A DNA stretch of 64,000 nt from Fluviicola sp. XM-24bin1 (GCA_003149635.1 QCWI01000001.1:2037-66036), one strand, 5' to 3'; positions 24,723 through 33,227 are shown, numbered from the stretch's first letter. Made by a program: numbers and translations. Notes: a model not told the origin generated them from the letters alone.

Positions 24723-25196
24723 TTACGTTTGAAATGTCGTTCCCAGATTATTTGGGGTAGCGTTATTCGCTGGTGGTGCCATTTGCGGAGTTTGACTTGG
24801 CTGCTGTTGTTGCATCTGCTGTTGACGGTTCTGCATCTCTTGCATACGCTGATCCATTCGTTGCTGCATTTCTTTCATGCGTTGATCCATTTCCTGCATT
24901 CGGAGATCCATATCGCTTTGCGCTTTCTGCATCATTTGTTCGGATCGTTGCTGCATCTCTTGCATGCGCTGTTCCATTTCGGCTTGTTTGGCGGCCATTT
25001 TAGCTTCCATCTCAGCGAATTCTGGCATATCGAAATCTTCCCCAGCGATCGCACGACCGTTTTCTTCCAGGTAGTATTTATCCTCCTTTAATTCGCCATT
25101 TTCATAGCGCTCATATTTCTTCTCTACACGTGATTCTGATTGTCCAAAGGCAAAAGAACCTCCAATTAGGGCGAGTATTAAAATTGCATGTTTCAT
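24723..25196 (-). CDS. Exported Met/Gln-rich hendecad coiled-coil protein
   Basis: A 157-residue protein with signal peptide 1-18 (MKHAILILALIGGSFAFG), a charged 40-residue segment, then a long coiled coil built of 11-residue units: MEQRMQEMQQR (74-84), SEQMMQKAQSD (85-95), MDLRMQEMDQR (96-106), a 7-residue unit, and MDQRMQEMQNR (114-124). A Gln-rich and Pro/Asn-rich tail ends the protein. Met is extremely frequent, with many MxxM pairs that could bind Cu(I) or scavenge oxidants. No family is recognised. The real start is MKHAIL at 25196; a further Met eight codons upstream would spoil the signal peptide. Confidence 0.7.
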   Translation of the reverse strand: MKHAILILALIGGSFAFGQSESRVEKKYERYENGELKEDKYYLEENGRAIAGEDFDMPEFAEMEAKMAAKQAEMEQRMQEMQQRSEQMMQKAQSDMDLRMQEMDQRMKEMQQRMDQRMQEMQNRQQQMQQQQPSQTPQMAPPANNATPNNLGTTFQT

Positions 25197-25426
25197 GACT
25201 ACAGTTTTTGGGGTTTTCACTGCTGTAATGCTAATTCCATGCCAAGGAGTTGATTGCCTTAGTAAAATTAATTCCCCCTTTGGAGGGGGCTAGGGGAAGG
25301 ACTACAACGTATTTAACTCATTTACCCTCCAATTGCGAATTCCGCAACTCCTCGTTTTGCCCTTGTTTCATTCCGTATCAACATCAGTAGAAAGCGCCGT
25401 AAAATTGTATCAACAAAACGAACAAA

Positions 25427-25807
25427 ATGAAAACGATTTTACTACTTCTTGGATTAATGATAACAAGTGTTTCTGTTGCTCAAGACCTCAACGATACGCT
25501 GTACTATAAATCAGGTGCTGAACGTCCGGTTCAGATGGTGAAGGAAACGGAGAGCTCGCTTTCTTACAAATACGAAAAAGAAAATGGTTGGATTGTATCA
25601 GGGCGAACAAGAAAGTCCATGCTTCGTGGCTACGCCATTTATGATGAGAATAACAACTTGGTAGCTTCCGAATTGAAACCGTTGAAGAAAAAGACGAGAG
25701 ATGAAGTGGTGCAAGAAGAAAAATCAAGCTCTTTCCTAGGTGGCTTTTTGACGGGTACTATCGCTGGTGTAATAACAACGGCAGTAGTAATATTCTCTGT
25801 GTTTTAA
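25427..25807 (+). CDS. Small exported protein, paralogue array member 1
   Basis: A 126-residue protein: signal peptide (ending SVSVAQ), one small beta-rich domain of about 60 residues with NDTLYYKSGAERPVQMVKE, YKYEKENG and the signature YAIYDENNNLVAS, then a C-terminal transmembrane helix (about 103-124). The same domain recurs in the next three genes, so they are a tandem family. Function is not recognised. The topology suggests a periplasmic domain tethered to the membrane. A TAAAATTG -7-like box lies about 20 bases upstream. Confidence 0.75.
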   Translation: MKTILLLLGLMITSVSVAQDLNDTLYYKSGAERPVQMVKETESSLSYKYEKENGWIVSGRTRKSMLRGYAIYDENNNLVASELKPLKKKTRDEVVQEEKSSSFLGGFLTGTIAGVITTAVVIFSVF

Positions 25808-25838
25808 CCATCCGATTAATGGATTTCAATCAGCTCAA

Positions 25839-26225
25839 ATGAAAACACTATTAGCCTTAATCGTCCTTAGTTTAATAAGCTACTCCTAGGGACAAATGCA
25901 CAATGATACTCTAGTTTATACATTTGGAGAAAAGCAAGCCGTTCACATTTCAAAAGAAACGGGGTATGCCTTGAAATATGATTATTTGAACGACGAAGGA
26001 AAATCGTTAACGAGACGTGTGAGTATATCGAATCTGGAAAGTTTTGCCATCTATGACGAGAACAACAAACTGGTGACAACGTCAGTAACGGGGAAATCAA
26101 AACGAAAGCTTTCCCGTGAAACCAAACGCGCCGGAGTGATTGTCGGAAGCTTGGCTGTTGGAGCTGGATTATTGGTAGGTGCAGGAATATTGGTTCTGAA
26201 TGGCCTCAGCGGATGGTTTTATTAA
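25839..26225 (+). pseudogene. Paralogue array member 2, broken by amber codon in signal peptide
   Basis: The gene starts with ATG at 25839 and encodes the expected signal peptide MKTLLALIVLSLISYS, but codon 17 (25887-25889) is TAG. After it the frame continues in register through GQMHNDTLVYTFGEKQAVHI and FAIYDENNKLVTT to a C-terminal transmembrane segment, ending at 26225. The rest of the domain is intact and alignable to its neighbours. An internal ATG at 25896 could produce a 109-residue product lacking the signal peptide, which would be mislocalised. A recent nonsense mutation is the simplest explanation; a sequencing error is possible. Confidence 0.8.
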
Positions 26226-26236
26226 AGAAGAAGAGA

Positions 26237-26608
26237 ATGAAAACAATAGTACTTCTAATCGGAATTCTCATTTCCGGATTATCCTCTGCTCAAACTATGA
26301 ACGACACACTTGTATATACTTCAGGCGAAAAGGAAGCTGTGCATATTATAAGAGAAGGCAAGCATCTAATTTCCTATCGACACATGGATGAAAATGGAGA
26401 AGTTCAACGCACGCGAGTTCGTCGTGGTAAACTTCAAAGCTTTGCCATCTATGATGAAAACAACAAACTGGTCACAAAATCATCCCCAAATCGAAGCAAA
26501 GGGAAGTTCTCAGATGGGGCCAAATCGGCGATAATTACAACGGTGGCTGTTATCGGTGGAGCAGGACTGGTAACCTGGGGTGTTGCTCGGTTCTGGACGC
26601 AGCTATAA
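26237..26608 (+). CDS. Small exported protein, paralogue array member 3
   Basis: A 123-residue member of the same family. The signal peptide is MKTIVLLIGILISGLSSA, followed by NDTLVYTSGEKEAVHIIRE, a YRHMDENGEV segment, the signature FAIYDENNKLVTK and a C-terminal transmembrane helix (about 95-118). It is closest to member 2 and lies 11 bp after it. The start at 26237 follows the family pattern; an upstream in-frame Met at 26213 is rejected. Function unknown. Confidence 0.75.
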   Translation: MKTIVLLIGILISGLSSAQTMNDTLVYTSGEKEAVHIIREGKHLISYRHMDENGEVQRTRVRRGKLQSFAIYDENNKLVTKSSPNRSKGKFSDGAKSAIITTVAVIGGAGLVTWGVARFWTQL

Positions 26609-26640
26609 TTAATTCAACCCATTATATTTTTAAAAATATC

Positions 26641-27219
26641 ATGAAACCATTTCTACTTCTATTAGGCTTTTTCTTGACTGGATTTTGCTTCGGTCAGACA
26701 ATGAATGACGCCACATATTTCCCAAATGGACGAAAACGTATTGCTCACATAAAAAAGGAATCAGAAACAAGTGTTAGCTACAAATATCAAAAACAAGGCG
26801 GGGGAACGGCATTCTCCAAGACACGAAAAAGCATGATTGCTGGGTATGTCAAATACGATGAAAATCAAGAGCTGATCTCTGAATTTACCAACGAAAGGAA
26901 AACTATCCTCTTGAACGATACGCTGGTTTATCGAAATGGAGAAAAAGGAGTGGTAGGCGTTAAAAACAATAAAAAGCGTGCCGTTGTTTACCACTACAGG
27001 GGCCAGGACGGTAAGTTTCAGGAAGAATCTGTACGCAAGAAAAACCTCAAAGGTCTCATCATTTACGATAGCAAGAACGAACTTCTCGTCAAAGATGAGG
27101 TCGAAGAAGGAGGATTACACAAGTTCAAACCTGTTAAATGCGCAATTGTCTCTACCGGCACTGTCGTGGGTGTAGGGCTATTCACCTATTTAATTATCGC
27201 TGCCGCTAGCCCTTATTAA
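26641..27219 (+). CDS. Two-domain member 4 of the small exported paralogue array
   Basis: A 192-residue protein with signal peptide (ending CFGQ) and two consecutive copies of the array domain: copy 1 at about 20-85 (NDATYFPNGRKRIAHIKKE ... YVKYDENQELIS) and copy 2 at about 90-160 (NDTLVYRNGEKGVVGVKNN ... LIIYDSKNELLV). A C-terminal transmembrane helix follows. It therefore looks like a fusion of two array units with loss of the intervening membrane helix and signal peptide. It supports recent tandem duplication as the origin of the cluster. Function unknown. Confidence 0.75.
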   Translation: MKPFLLLLGFFLTGFCFGQTMNDATYFPNGRKRIAHIKKESETSVSYKYQKQGGGTAFSKTRKSMIAGYVKYDENQELISEFTNERKTILLNDTLVYRNGEKGVVGVKNNKKRAVVYHYRGQDGKFQEESVRKKNLKGLIIYDSKNELLVKDEVEEGGLHKFKPVKCAIVSTGTVVGVGLFTYLIIAAASPY

Positions 27220-27228
27220 TTCTAGTCG

Positions 27229-28278
27229 CTATTGAAAGCTCCAATCGTGCTGATCAAGATCCGAAATACATGCAGTTAACAAATCGATGCTTCCTTTGAT
27301 GTCCTCTTTGTGAGCCATTTCAATCACTTGATGCAAATGACGCGTCGGAATGGAAACAGCACCGGCGATAGACCCACCTTCTGTCATGCGTTGGATTCCT
27401 GCTGTATCGGTTCCTCCAGCAGTAAGGATTTCAGGTTGCCACTTGATCTCGTGTTTGTCGGCGGTATTTTTCATGAACTGTACCATGCGATAGTCACAAA
27501 TGGTAGATGCATCCATAATTTTGATCGCAGTTCCTTTTCCAAGTTCAGTGATTTTTTCATGCGCTGCAGCTCCTGGTAAATCGAATGCGATGGTGGTATC
27601 TAATCCAAATCCAAAGTCAGGGTTGATACGCAAGGAAGAAACATTTGCTCCACGAATTCCCACTTCTTCCTGAACGGTAAATACCCCGTACAAATCATAA
27701 GGAATCTCCTTACCCTTCAAGTTTCGAAGCGTTTCAATCAAAATAAATACCGCCAATCGGTTGTCCAGTGATTTCCCGTTCACGCAATCTCCCATTTCAA
27801 TGAATTCGCGCTCACGAGTAATTGAATCGCCAATGTTGATTCGTTTTTTCACCTCTTCTGCCGACATTCCCGTATCGATGAAATAATCCTTTGTCTTCGC
27901 CACTTTATTGCGTTCTTCAGGTGACATCACGTGAATCGGTTTGGACGCCATAACACCAATTAGGTCTTCGGTTCCATGCACAATTACACGTTGCGCGGTA
28001 AGCGTTTTGGGGTCAAATCCACCCAGGGTATGGAAGCGAATAAAACCGTTGTCATCGATGTGCGTTACGATGAACCCGATTTCGTCCATATGCGCTCCCA
28101 CCATTACGCGTTTGCTTTCTTTCCCTCGCTTGATCGCATAGACGTTACCCATGTTATCAATTTCCACTTCATCCACCAAGTCCTTAATCTCCTCAAGAAC
28201 CAATGCGCGTACTTTTTGCTCGAATCCTGGTGCACCCGGAGTCGTGCATATTTTGTTAAGTAATTGTGTGTCGATCAT
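27229..28278 (-). CDS. M42 family metallopeptidase
   Basis: A 349-residue M42 (glutamyl aminopeptidase/TET type) di-zinc aminopeptidase acting in the cytoplasm on peptides. Metal and catalytic motifs are VGAHMDEIGF (His63, Asp65), NGKSLDNRLAV (bridging Asp), VQEEVGIRGA (catalytic Glu and metal Glu), GLDTTIAFDLPG (metal Asp) and the final metal His in IPTRHLHQ. Length and order match the family. It is transcribed alone on the minus strand, with its start divergent from the SCO1 gene. Confidence 0.93.
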   Translation of the reverse strand: MIDTQLLNKICTTPGAPGFEQKVRALVLEEIKDLVDEVEIDNMGNVYAIKRGKESKRVMVGAHMDEIGFIVTHIDDNGFIRFHTLGGFDPKTLTAQRVIVHGTEDLIGVMASKPIHVMSPEERNKVAKTKDYFIDTGMSAEEVKKRINIGDSITREREFIEMGDCVNGKSLDNRLAVFILIETLRNLKGKEIPYDLYGVFTVQEEVGIRGANVSSLRINPDFGFGLDTTIAFDLPGAAAHEKITELGKGTAIKIMDASTICDYRMVQFMKNTADKHEIKWQPEILTAGGTDTAGIQRMTEGGSIAGAVSIPTRHLHQVIEMAHKEDIKGSIDLLTACISDLDQHDWSFQ

Positions 28279-28325
28279 CTGTCTTTATTGTGTTCTTAAA
28301 ATTAGTAATCATTTTGCAGAAGCTG

Positions 28326-28333
28326 TAACTTTG
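28326..28333 (+). promoter_or_regulatory. TAACTTTG -7 box four bases before SCO1 ATG
   Basis: An exact TAnnTTTG match followed by TTGC and ATG at 28338, predicting a leaderless transcript. Confidence 0.6.
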
Positions 28334-28337
28334 TTGC

Positions 28338-28997
28338 ATGTACAAATTGATCCTCGTTTTGGTAATTACAGTGGCCGGAATTAGTGCCGCTTATTTCATT
28401 ACGACCGACAAGAAAGAGCAGCTTCCGGTGTTGAATCCAAATGAGCTGAACCCAGAGGTGGTGGACGAATCCGTTCGAAACATTGGGTACGGACATACCA
28501 TTGGAAATTTTTCGATGACCAATCAATACGGAAAGGAAATTACGGAGAGCGAAATCAAAGGAAAGGTTCACGTGGCGGAGTACTTTTTCACGCATTGTGG
28601 TTCGATTTGTCCAAAGATGAACAAGCAAATGCAGCGGGTACATCGAAAGTTCAAGTCGAATGACGACGTTAAGATCCTAAGTTTTACGGTTGATCCTGAG
28701 AATGATACGGTGCAGCGAATGAAATGGTACGCGGATAAACACGGAGCTTCAGGCAACAACTGGCATTTTTTAACGGGAGAGAAAGAGGATCTGTATCAAT
28801 TGGCGCGCAAATCGTATTTCACATTGAAACCGGCTGAGGCGAGAAACCTAGGCGATGCCGGGAGCGATTTCATTCATACTAACAATTTTGTTTTGGTGGA
28901 TCGGGAGTTACGAATTCGTGGGTACTATGATGGCACGAATCAAGCTCAGGTGACCAAGATGATGCGGGATATGGAGTTGCTGTTGGAGGAGGATTGA
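28338..28997 (+). CDS. SCO1/SenC-family copper chaperone
   Basis: A 219-residue membrane-anchored thioredoxin-fold protein. The N-terminal helix (3-22) anchors it. The copper site is Cys87 and Cys91 in THCGSICPKM with His180 in FIHTNNFVLVD, the exact CxxxC...H pattern of SCO proteins. These deliver copper to the CuA site of cytochrome c oxidase or act as thiol reductants. No oxidase gene is adjacent. A link with the copper locus at 6.4-13 kb is possible but not shown by position. Confidence 0.9.
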   Translation: MYKLILVLVITVAGISAAYFITTDKKEQLPVLNPNELNPEVVDESVRNIGYGHTIGNFSMTNQYGKEITESEIKGKVHVAEYFFTHCGSICPKMNKQMQRVHRKFKSNDDVKILSFTVDPENDTVQRMKWYADKHGASGNNWHFLTGEKEDLYQLARKSYFTLKPAEARNLGDAGSDFIHTNNFVLVDRELRIRGYYDGTNQAQVTKMMRDMELLLEED

Positions 28998-29025
28998 CTA
29001 TATTATAGAGAATCAACGTACTAAA

Positions 29026-29841
29026 TCACCTCTCCAAAAATCCTACAACCCTATCCAACACAAAATCCGTCCTTAAAATCCGAAAATGCCCTGTTCTTTC
29101 AACCGTTTCAAAGCTTGATTCCTTCCAATGTTTGTGTACGTTCAATGACTGACTTATCGGTATGATTTTATCGTTCTTATCATGAATGATTAAGGCTTTT
29201 TCCACGTTCGCCTTTTGAACGAAATCGTGTACGTTCAAATCCCCAGCGGAATACCCCGTTTCCTTTTCCAATTTCTGAATCAGTCGGTGCTTTACTTTAT
29301 CGGTAATTCCTGTCTGGAGTGCGACGTCATCAATACGTTCCACAAATCGATCCGGTGTTGTCAGCAACACGTATTTATCTATTTCCAAATCTTGATTGGC
29401 ATACAACGAATAGGTGGTTGCGACCCCTCCAAAAGAATGACTTACCAGCTTTTTGACGTCGTGTTTTCGAATGAGAAGTCCTACAAGTTCTGTGAACTCA
29501 AACAAGCTTGTTTTTCCTTTGGAACTAAGTCCATGAGAAGGCCCGTCGAACGCGTAAATATTATAGTTATTGGACTGTAGCCGAAGAATTAAATCGGCAA
29601 AATTACCCGCCTGACCTTACCATCCATGGATAAGTAGAATGGCATCTCCTTTCCCTTGCCAGTGGTAACATTGAATGTCAAATCCTTTGTAAGGGAGCGT
29701 ACTTTTTTCGGCGGCATCCAAGACTTCCATTTCATGGTCACGCAATTTGTGAACTTGAGGTCGCGTGAGTTTGTCATAGGCGAAAGCCATCACTTTATTG
29801 GGAACGAGGATGGAGACCAAGCGCACTGCAGTTTTCTTCAT
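29026..29841 (-). pseudogene. Alpha/beta hydrolase broken by one in-frame TAA
   Basis: The reading frame from 29841 encodes a normal hydrolase N-terminus up to the oxyanion motif LLIHGW, where a TAA (29617-29619) stops it. The same frame then continues without further damage through GQAGNFADLI, YAFDGPSHGLS, the nucleophile elbow HSFGGVATT, the acid loop IHDKNDKIIPIS and the catalytic GHFRIL, to 29026. Family members have Glu at the position of the TAA (HGWEG), so a single GAA to TAA change explains the break. Without the stop the protein would have 271 residues. It is last in the minus-strand run and overlaps the DUF2007 gene by ATGA. Confidence 0.85.
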
Positions 29842-30278
29842 GCTTCCAATTGCTTAGTGGTTTCTTGATCAAACTCAGTGTCGCACTCTTTGCATCGGAG
29901 TACTCGTTTCCGATAGATGGGGAATACAAACGTCCAAAAGGCGATCAAAAAAGCAATTATGCTGCGCGCGTCCCGCATGGAATTGAAGTGCGTATAATAA
30001 GAAGTGGATCCACAATTTGGGCAGGCAATGACCTCGTCATTATCGTCGGTATAAGGCGTGTCTTCCAATGCTTGAATCAATCGAATTGCCTCCTCGGCAT
30101 CTTTCTCACGAACTTTAATTTTTACACCGCCGAGCGCATTACTTACTAGTGGATTCAAATCGATCATGTGCGCATCGAAAACGAAGCAGACCATGTCGTG
30201 ACCCTCCAAATGAGCTTTCACGATATGCGCTCGAATGGAACTGTCGTATCTGGCAACGGTAACTAAATCGTAACTCAA
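29838..30278 (-). CDS. DUF2007 protein with zinc-ribbon-like cysteines
   Basis: A 146-residue protein. The N-terminal DUF2007 fold (about 1-70; VTVARYDSSIRAHIVKAHLE ... VREKDAEEAIRLI) resembles PII-like signal-transducing domains. It is followed by four cysteines in CPNCG and CKECD that flank a membrane helix (about 108-127). The paired CxxC motifs could bind zinc across the helix. The family is often annotated as putative signal transducing protein, with no proven role. It lies in a closely packed minus-strand cluster. Confidence 0.8.
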   Translation of the reverse strand: MSYDLVTVARYDSSIRAHIVKAHLEGHDMVCFVFDAHMIDLNPLVSNALGGVKIKVREKDAEEAIRLIQALEDTPYTDDNDEVIACPNCGSTSYYTHFNSMRDARSIIAFLIAFWTFVFPIYRKRVLRCKECDTEFDQETTKQLEA

Positions 30279-30288
30279 TAATTTGATT

Positions 30289-30735
30289 TTAATAGACTAG
30301 TTTGATGCTAATCTTACGTGCTTTTTGCAAAGAAAAGGAACAATCGCTGAACTTCGGTGTAGAAAGGGATGGGCGGAAGTTTCTAGAAAAAGCGTAGGCT
30401 TCCGTCGGAACCCCAATCATGTTTTTGTTACACTTTTTATCGCCGTTTTCATCATGATAAATCCCGATGGCGTATTTACCCGGCTTGAGTCCAGTGAATT
30501 TATGCTGAATGGTTTTTCCAGTGGGTTTAATCCGCACCATTTTGTGGTGTTTCCCCACTTTTGGGAAGTTCTTATAGTTATTGTACAATCCAATCTGAAC
30601 GCGCCCTTTCTTGTTTTTGACGTTGGTGATTTCCACCGTCAAAGTAGCCGTGTTCTCGTCTTCAGGAGAGAACGACGAACTCATAAAGAAGATCGCTGCG
30701 ACAGCCAACAAGAAGTACCATTTCTTACTTTCCAT
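30289..30735 (-). CDS. DUF2141 domain exported protein
   Basis: A 148-residue protein with an N-terminal signal segment (about 1-22) and a DUF2141 domain from about 29, with VEITNVKNKKGRVQIGLYN, GLKPGKYAIGIYHDENGD and the C-terminal FSDCSFSL. These domains have an immunoglobulin/transthyretin-like beta fold and are exported; their ligand is unknown. Its first 11 bases overlap the sterol-desaturase-like gene, so the two are translationally linked. Membership in a membrane-lipid-related operon is suggested only by neighbours. Confidence 0.85.
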   Translation of the reverse strand: MESKKWYFLLAVAAIFFMSSSFSPEDENTATLTVEITNVKNKKGRVQIGLYNNYKNFPKVGKHHKMVRIKPTGKTIQHKFTGLKPGKYAIGIYHDENGDKKCNKNMIGVPTEAYAFSRNFRPSLSTPKFSDCSFSLQKARKISIKLVY

Positions 30736-31429
30736 TTTCGCTATATTCAGTTTTCATGACTTTATCCCAGATGGAAAAGAACGAGGCGTAATTACCGTTC
30801 AGTTTGGCATGGTGAACATCATGATTTTTCGTACTACTCATGAATGGAATCCAGTTCAACCAAGGGATGTCCAGATCTGAGTGAATGTGTATTTCATGTA
30901 GGTTACGAATTATTCCCATAACCCATATAACGTAAATATTCACGGGCATTACAATGAAAATCAAGCCAATACCAATCGCGATACCGATCATTCCTAACAT
31001 CCACTCAAGCGGATGGACGTACAAATATTCCATTGGGAAAGGAGTCGTAGCACGATGATGAATGCTATGAATGTTCTTTAAGGCCCACTTGTTCTCATGC
31101 ATCCAGCGATGGGCGAAGTAGAACCAAACGTCATCAATCAGGAAGATGAATAGAAGCTGTCCCAGTAGCAACCAAATGCTGGGAATTGTTGTGTCAAGCG
31201 TATCGCCCAAGATGAACAAGCTCCCGGCCGCCAATCCGATTACCAGAAAGACATTGAGAATATATAATGGAAATCGTTTCCCGAAAATTCCCTTGGTGTA
31301 GGCTTTCTCTTGGATTCTGTATCGTTTGAAAACAGTGGAATAAAGAGCGAAATACGAATAAATCAGCCCAAAAACATTGGAGGCCGCGAACACGATAACG
31401 GTTCCCATGACTATTTCGAATTTCGTCAT
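30725..31429 (-). CDS. Sterol desaturase / fatty acid hydroxylase family protein
   Basis: A 234-residue integral membrane di-iron oxygenase with four or five transmembrane helices. The eight-histidine signature is present: HRWMH, HSIHH, HEIHIH and HDVHH. Family members hydroxylate or desaturate sterols, fatty acids, sphinganine or carotenoids using oxygen. The substrate cannot be told from sequence; in flavobacteria a carotenoid or lipid substrate is plausible. It overlaps the FkbM methyltransferase gene by 4 bp and the DUF2141 gene by 11 bp. Confidence 0.88.
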   Translation of the reverse strand: MTKFEIVMGTVIVFAASNVFGLIYSYFALYSTVFKRYRIQEKAYTKGIFGKRFPLYILNVFLVIGLAAGSLFILGDTLDTTIPSIWLLLGQLLFIFLIDDVWFYFAHRWMHENKWALKNIHSIHHRATTPFPMEYLYVHPLEWMLGMIGIAIGIGLIFIVMPVNIYVIWVMGIIRNLHEIHIHSDLDIPWLNWIPFMSSTKNHDVHHAKLNGNYASFFSIWDKVMKTEYSENGK

Positions 31430-32226
31430 GCCCGGGTCGCGTAAAGATTATACATTTTCGTGTCCTCCAGTCCTTGCTCTCGCTCTACATGAATGGAACC
31501 AAATCCATTCTCTGCTAATAGACCGCGAATGGTTTCCACACGACCATCGATATCGTGTACTTCGATTACCGCTGACTTCACCTTTGGCCAATCTTCTTTC
31601 GAAATGCCTTCAAGCACTTTTAATTCAGCACCTTCGCAATCCACTTTAAGTAAGTCAATGCGATCCAACTTCTCTTCATCTATGATGGAAGAAACCGTCT
31701 TCAAGTCACAATGCACCTGCTTCTTACCCTTGAGCAAATGTTTGGCAATCATAGGAGCGGCAAAAGACGGAATCAACTTCATCCAACGCATTTCTCTCGG
31801 TGGATTTTTCATGGTTCCGCGCACCGCATTTTCGAAGGCTTTGGGGTTGTGTTCCCAGTCGTCAGGAAGTGAAGTAGATAATGCAGGAGTATTGGGGAAA
31901 TACGTGAATTCCGCTTCTCCCAAATCATCAGATAGACCGCAGCGTTTCACCACCATTCCGCCATTGCTTAATTCCGTTGCGTTTTGTTGCAGAACATCAG
32001 CAATATCAGGGATCGGTTCAAAACAATAGATTTTTACGTCCTTATGTTTTTGAGTGGCGCGCACACCGAAAATTCCAATGTTGGCTCCAACATCGAAAAC
32101 GATATCATTGTCTTTAATAGAAATTCCATGTTGAAAATATCCCTCAACATGATGATCGAGCATTTTAGCTTCAGGCGCTTTGAGACAATACACTTTCGTA
32201 CCGTCGCTCAGGTTTGTAGTTCTCAT
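31426..32226 (-). CDS. FkbM family methyltransferase
   Basis: A 266-residue S-adenosylmethionine-dependent methyltransferase. The SAM-binding motif I is VFDVGANIGIFGVRA, followed by KIYCFEPIPDIADVL and, in the second half, DRIDLLKVDCEGAELKVLEG, all typical of the FkbM class that O-methylates sugars and secondary metabolites. Its real substrate is unknown. It heads the minus-strand cluster 32226 to 29026 and overlaps the next gene by ATGA. The start codon lies 19 bases from a poorly conserved TACCTTAG promoter-like box. Confidence 0.88.
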   Translation of the reverse strand: MRTTNLSDGTKVYCLKAPEAKMLDHHVEGYFQHGISIKDNDIVFDVGANIGIFGVRATQKHKDVKIYCFEPIPDIADVLQQNATELSNGGMVVKRCGLSDDLGEAEFTYFPNTPALSTSLPDDWEHNPKAFENAVRGTMKNPPREMRWMKLIPSFAAPMIAKHLLKGKKQVHCDLKTVSSIIDEEKLDRIDLLKVDCEGAELKVLEGISKEDWPKVKSAVIEVHDIDGRVETIRGLLAENGFGSIHVEREQGLEDTKMYNLYATRA

Positions 32227-32287
32227 TCAGTCCCTAAGGTACAAAAACAAAGCAATAATGAGTTGATTTACAACCACAGGAATACGA

Positions 32288-33227
32288 TTATTTTTTGATG
32301 AAACGAGCGGAAGTATTTCTTTGAGAAATGGAGAGATAAATGAAGTAGTTTCCCGGTTTCAAATGGCGGACATCAACGTATAAATTGTTACTTCCTTTCT
32401 TCAATGGGTGATCGGTAGATTGAATGATTCTTCCCGAATTATCCAAAACGAATAACTGCCCAATTTCAGTGCTTTCTGATTCGAACTTAACGGTAATGGA
32501 TTCATTCGCTGGATTTGGGAAAACTTCGAGGTTTTATGCAATACTGGAATAAGACAAAGCAATGGTGCCTACCACAGTGTTTTTCCCGTTCAAATCAACT
32601 TGCGTAAGGCGATAATAATTGATACCCTCAATCACATGTGGATCAACGAAATCGTACGTCGTGAGTTCATCTGTGGTACCTTGGCCTTGCACCCAACCAA
32701 CTTGCTCAAAACTGAAATCTTCGGATGAGCGTTCCAAAATGAAATGACTGTTGTTTAACTCACTAGCCGTAATCCAATGTAAGTGCGCCTCGCGATCGAT
32801 AAGAATACCTTAGAATGAAACGGTCGTCACCGGCAATCCTAAAGAGCAACCTCCAAATGACGTCGTGCTTTCTGGTATGGATTGACTCGTAAGGTTGACT
32901 CCTACTTGTCCACTATTACCACCATTCGTAGCGCCAACGGTACAATTTCCTTGTCCCGTATTGGTGATTGGTGATGTTTCCGAAATTACTGTCATTGGTT
33001 TCGGTGATTGTGGCACCTTGCATTTGAATCAGCAATACATTGTCGCCGATAGTTAGTCCTGCAACTGAGTTAAGAGTTACTGTGTTATTGGGTAGATCGA
33101 CTGCGGTTATTTCAAAATACTGATTGACAACACCCGAGATATTGGTTTGAGCCATGACATTTAAAGCCAATACATTGAAGAGCAGTAATATGTATTTAAC
33201 GGATTGCAGAAAGGTTGATTTAAGTAT
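32288..33227 (-). pseudogene. Relic of a T9SS-exported surface protein (deletion, frameshift, two TAA)
   Basis: The remnant starts with an exported leader (ILLLFNVLALNVMAQTN) with no ATG in front of it; an ATA at 33225-33227 sits where the start would be. A domain typical of large flavobacterial surface proteins follows (VLLIQMQGATITETND). The frame then shifts by one near 32960-33010 and jumps to the end region of such a protein, suggesting a large internal deletion. The tail reads through ITASELNNSHFILERSSED to the T9SS domain LEVFPNPANESITV ... SARFIKK, but TAA codons interrupt it at 32810-32812 and 32534-32536. At both the expected residue is probably Glu (GAA). Confidence 0.8.

Noticed and set aside
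24729-25091. Plus-strand frames across the Met-rich gene
   Set aside because: They are Leu/His-rich antisense shadows of the repetitive Met/Gln codons.
29617-32812. Stop-codon recoding (TAA as Glu) as explanation for broken genes
   Set aside because: TAA ends many intact genes in the window (recO, pgk, the MbnP genes), so reassignment is not credible.
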